Assembly: GCF_043290135.1 (NCBI RefSeq)
Contig: NC_134701.1
Span: 11,136,001 to 11,200,000, forward strand
Reading direction: 5' to 3'
Source: Rhipicephalus microplus
Taxonomy: Eukaryota > Arthropoda > Arachnida > Ixodida > Ixodidae
Length of the DNA stretch: 64,000 bases
How positions within the stretch are numbered: the stretch's first letter is position 1; each line of letters starts with the position of its first letter. Of this stretch, positions 61,950-64,000 are shown piece by piece. The translations under genes and the position numbers were made by a program. Below the pieces are notes generated by a model. The model worked only from the letters and a program-made list of their open reading frames with translations, was not told the origin of the DNA and did no database searches.

Positions 61950-64000
61950 TATTAACATGCAGGCGGTAGGAACAGGCTAAAGTGGGAAGAGATAGAAGAA
62001 CAGCTAAGGAAGGAGAGGCCGATAGTATACGGTTTTGTAGAAACACATCCCAGGGACATGGAACAACCCCCTAACAACGCGGACTACGCGTGGGAATATT
62101 GTAATAGAACAGAAGGCAGCAGAAAGGGTTGTGGTATTGGGGCATTCATTCATAAAAGTACAGACTGGCAAAGGGTCAAGCAGGAGTGCAGGGAACATTT
62201 ATGGCTAAAAGGGAAAGTGGCAGGGCAAATGACACTCCTTGGTTTCGTGTACTTGTGGACGGGAGCAAAGGCCAGAGAGGAAAACCAGGCAATGGTAGAG
62301 TGTATATCAAAGAATATTTAGGAGTTAGGAGGAGAGTGCGAGATAATTATACTAGGAGATATGAATGCACACATAGAAGATATAGATGGGTATACGGACC
62401 CGAGAGGCAAAACTATCATGGATATATGTGAAAGGCTGGATTTGATCAGTTGCAACAGTACCGAGAAGTGTGAAGGGCAAATAACATGGGAGGTAGGAAG
62501 GCTGCAGTCGACGATAGATTACTCACTGATGTCACATAGGAAGTATGATAAGCTCAGGGGAATGCCCATAGATGAAGGTGGCTCCAGAAGTCTTGGTAGT
62601 GATCACAAACGTATCAAGCTAAGTTTTGGAAGAGCATTGAAAGTGGGAAGGAGAAAAGCTGAGCAACTACAGGAAAATTTTTAATCAGAAAGGCGAATTG
62701 AAATAGCCACTAAACAAATTGAGAAAGTAATCACTGAGGATAATAAAACAGTGTGGACATACACGAATCTAATTAGACTGAGTTAGAGCTTGCTAAGGCC
62801 CGTGACAAGTCACCCCGGAAAAGAAGACACAAACCCAAAAGTTGGTGGGATGAGGAAGTTAAGAGAGCCATAGCAAAACGTCAGGAAGCCTCTAGGGAAC
62901 ACAGACATGCTAAGCAGCGGGGTGAACCGACAGATGATCTTGAAAGAAAATGGGAAATCTTTCTAAGCTGTAGAAAGGATGCATCCCTTCTGATAAATGA
63001 AAAGATTAGAAGAAAGGGAGCTCAGTGGCTGGCAGAAGTACATAAGAAAGATAGAAAGGCAGCTGCGAAATTTTGGAACCATCGAAACTCTCTAAGAAAT
63101 CTGACGAGCCTAGAGCAGAGGTTTATAACTACTGCCTAAGGTGCTAGGCTAGAAGGGGACGAACCTATTGAATATATACGAACAAGGGTGCAGACAAATT
63201 TCAACAAAGAAGTACTTTATGCACCACAATAGGCAAGGATGAATCAAGTGGCGCAATGGCTCCATTTTCACAACAAAAGTGGGAAAGGGCTGAGAAAAGG
63301 GTTCCTAGTAGTACATCAACAGGCCCTAATGGCATTCCAATTATGCTGGTTAAGACATTAGGTCCGAAGTCTAAGCAGGCTTTGAGAGAGGCAGTGAGCA
63401 AAACAGTAATCGATGGAGAAGTTCTCGATGGATGGAAACTTAGCAGGAAGAGCATGATCTATAAAGGAAAGGTGGACAAAGCTGACATAAACAACTACCG
63501 TCCTATAACAGTGACATCATTGGTCTACAGGCTGGCGATGCAGATAATAAAGGCAAGACTGCACGCATGGATAGCGGATGAGGGGGTGCTGGGGGAACTG
63601 CATAATGGGTTTCGGTAACACAGGAGGTTGTAAGACAATCTGTTCTCACTGACGCAGTGTATCGAAATAACAGAAAAGAAACACAGGCCCCTGTGGCTAG
63701 CATTTTTGGATGTCAAGGGAGCGTACGATAGCGTGGTTCAAGAGGAATTGTGGGGAATACTGGACACACTAGGCGTGGAAGATGTAGTCACTAATTTTTT
63801 AAAGGAGATCTATAAAAGTATCAAGGTAGTTATAAAGTGGGAAAAACAGGTATGTAAGCCCACAGAGGTAAAACGGGGGCTTAGGCAGGGGTGTCCTCTG
63901 TCACCCTTGTTATTCATTATGTACCTACAAGGATTAGAGGTCATATGAGAGAGAAGTGGACTGGGTTTCAACCTCTTTTTCGTCAAACAAGGAAAACTCA
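61950..64000 (+). pseudogene. B2 ORF2: endonuclease and partial reverse transcriptase, broken
   Basis: The start GYINMQA is followed by a frame change. Then come IVYGFVETHPRDMEQPP, WEYCNRTEGSRKGCGIGAF, IIILGDMNAHIEDIDGYTD (62355), LGSDHKRIKLSFGRA (62600), a stop after QLQENF at 62682, the linker in a further frame, and polymerase motifs NYRPITVTSLVYRLAMQII (63495), FLDVKGAYDSVVQEELWGIL (63700), VKRGLRQGCPLSPLLFIM (63870). Several stops and shifts show inactivity. Confidence 0.87.

Larger units (their letters stand above)
61102..64000 (+). mobile_element. B2: CR1-like family B element, 5'-truncated, continuing beyond the window
   Basis: Esterase ORF1 and ORF2 (endonuclease, linker, first half of reverse transcriptase) are co-linear with B1 without the nested insertions. 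No PHD finger is present, so the 5' end is truncated within ORF1. The right edge cuts the element after the RQGCPLSPLL motif. Confidence 0.88.

Overview
The window looks like a piece of a large, repeat-rich arthropod genome, most likely a hard tick (Ixodida). The grounds are several copies of a tRNA-derived SINE with the head and tail I associate with the tick Ruka family, a CR1-type LINE with PHD and esterase domains, RTE, Penelope-like and Ty3/gypsy elements, and no prokaryotic gene organisation. The taxon call is inference. More than two thirds of the window is transposable element (TE) sequence. Convincing host sequence is limited to a few exon or promoter candidates (about 4.2, 48.8-49.1, 58.6-58.9 and 60.2-60.4 kb).

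Layout. 1-2196 (-) is a non-LTR element (A1) with a 2A peptide and a 5' monomer array, running off the left edge. 2260-3672 (-) is a fragment of a CR1-like element (family B) split by a 1,146-bp solo LTR with a 5-bp target duplication. 3.7-6.4 kb is mostly unassigned, with one likely terminal host exon. 6.4-16.6 kb (+) is a long CR1-like element (B1) that received three insertions: a SINE, a LINE tail, and a full-length 2A element (A2, minus strand) whose two ORFs are intact. 16.7-23.2 kb holds a LINE ORF1 fragment, an old SINE and a Tx1-like LINE (G, -). 23.7-29.8 kb is a decayed Ty3/gypsy element (H) split by an RTE-clade LINE that starts with an alanine-tRNA-like sequence. 31.8-40.2 kb is a tandem Penelope-like element (-) carrying a SINE and a third 2A element (A3, -). 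41.2-47.6 kb is a B fragment, a Ty3/gypsy element (D) with 136-bp LTRs inside (TA)n, and an inverted repeat with hammerhead-like boxes. 48.2-50.1 kb has a LINE tail and a promoter/first-exon candidate. 50.1-55.5 kb is a second Ty3/gypsy element (E) with 152-bp LTRs. 56.5-57.0 kb is a B fragment with a SINE. 58.5-60.4 kb has GC-rich promoter/exon candidates. 61.1-64.0 kb (+) is another CR1-like element (B2) running off the right edge.

How the parts work together. Most relationships are nested insertions, and target-site duplications give their order. The most interesting theme is the A family. Three divergent elements share a 5' array of monomers whose period is always a multiple of three, all open in the frame of ORF1 and ending in a related hydrophobic leader peptide. 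A 2A motif follows, then a coiled-coil ORF1. A single stop codon then separates ORF1 from an ORF2 in the same frame with no usable AUG. This suggests an expression scheme of alternative starts, 2A release and stop-codon bypass. Both LTR elements with ends appear to prime from tRNA-Ala and place the gag stop directly after a -1 slippery heptamer.
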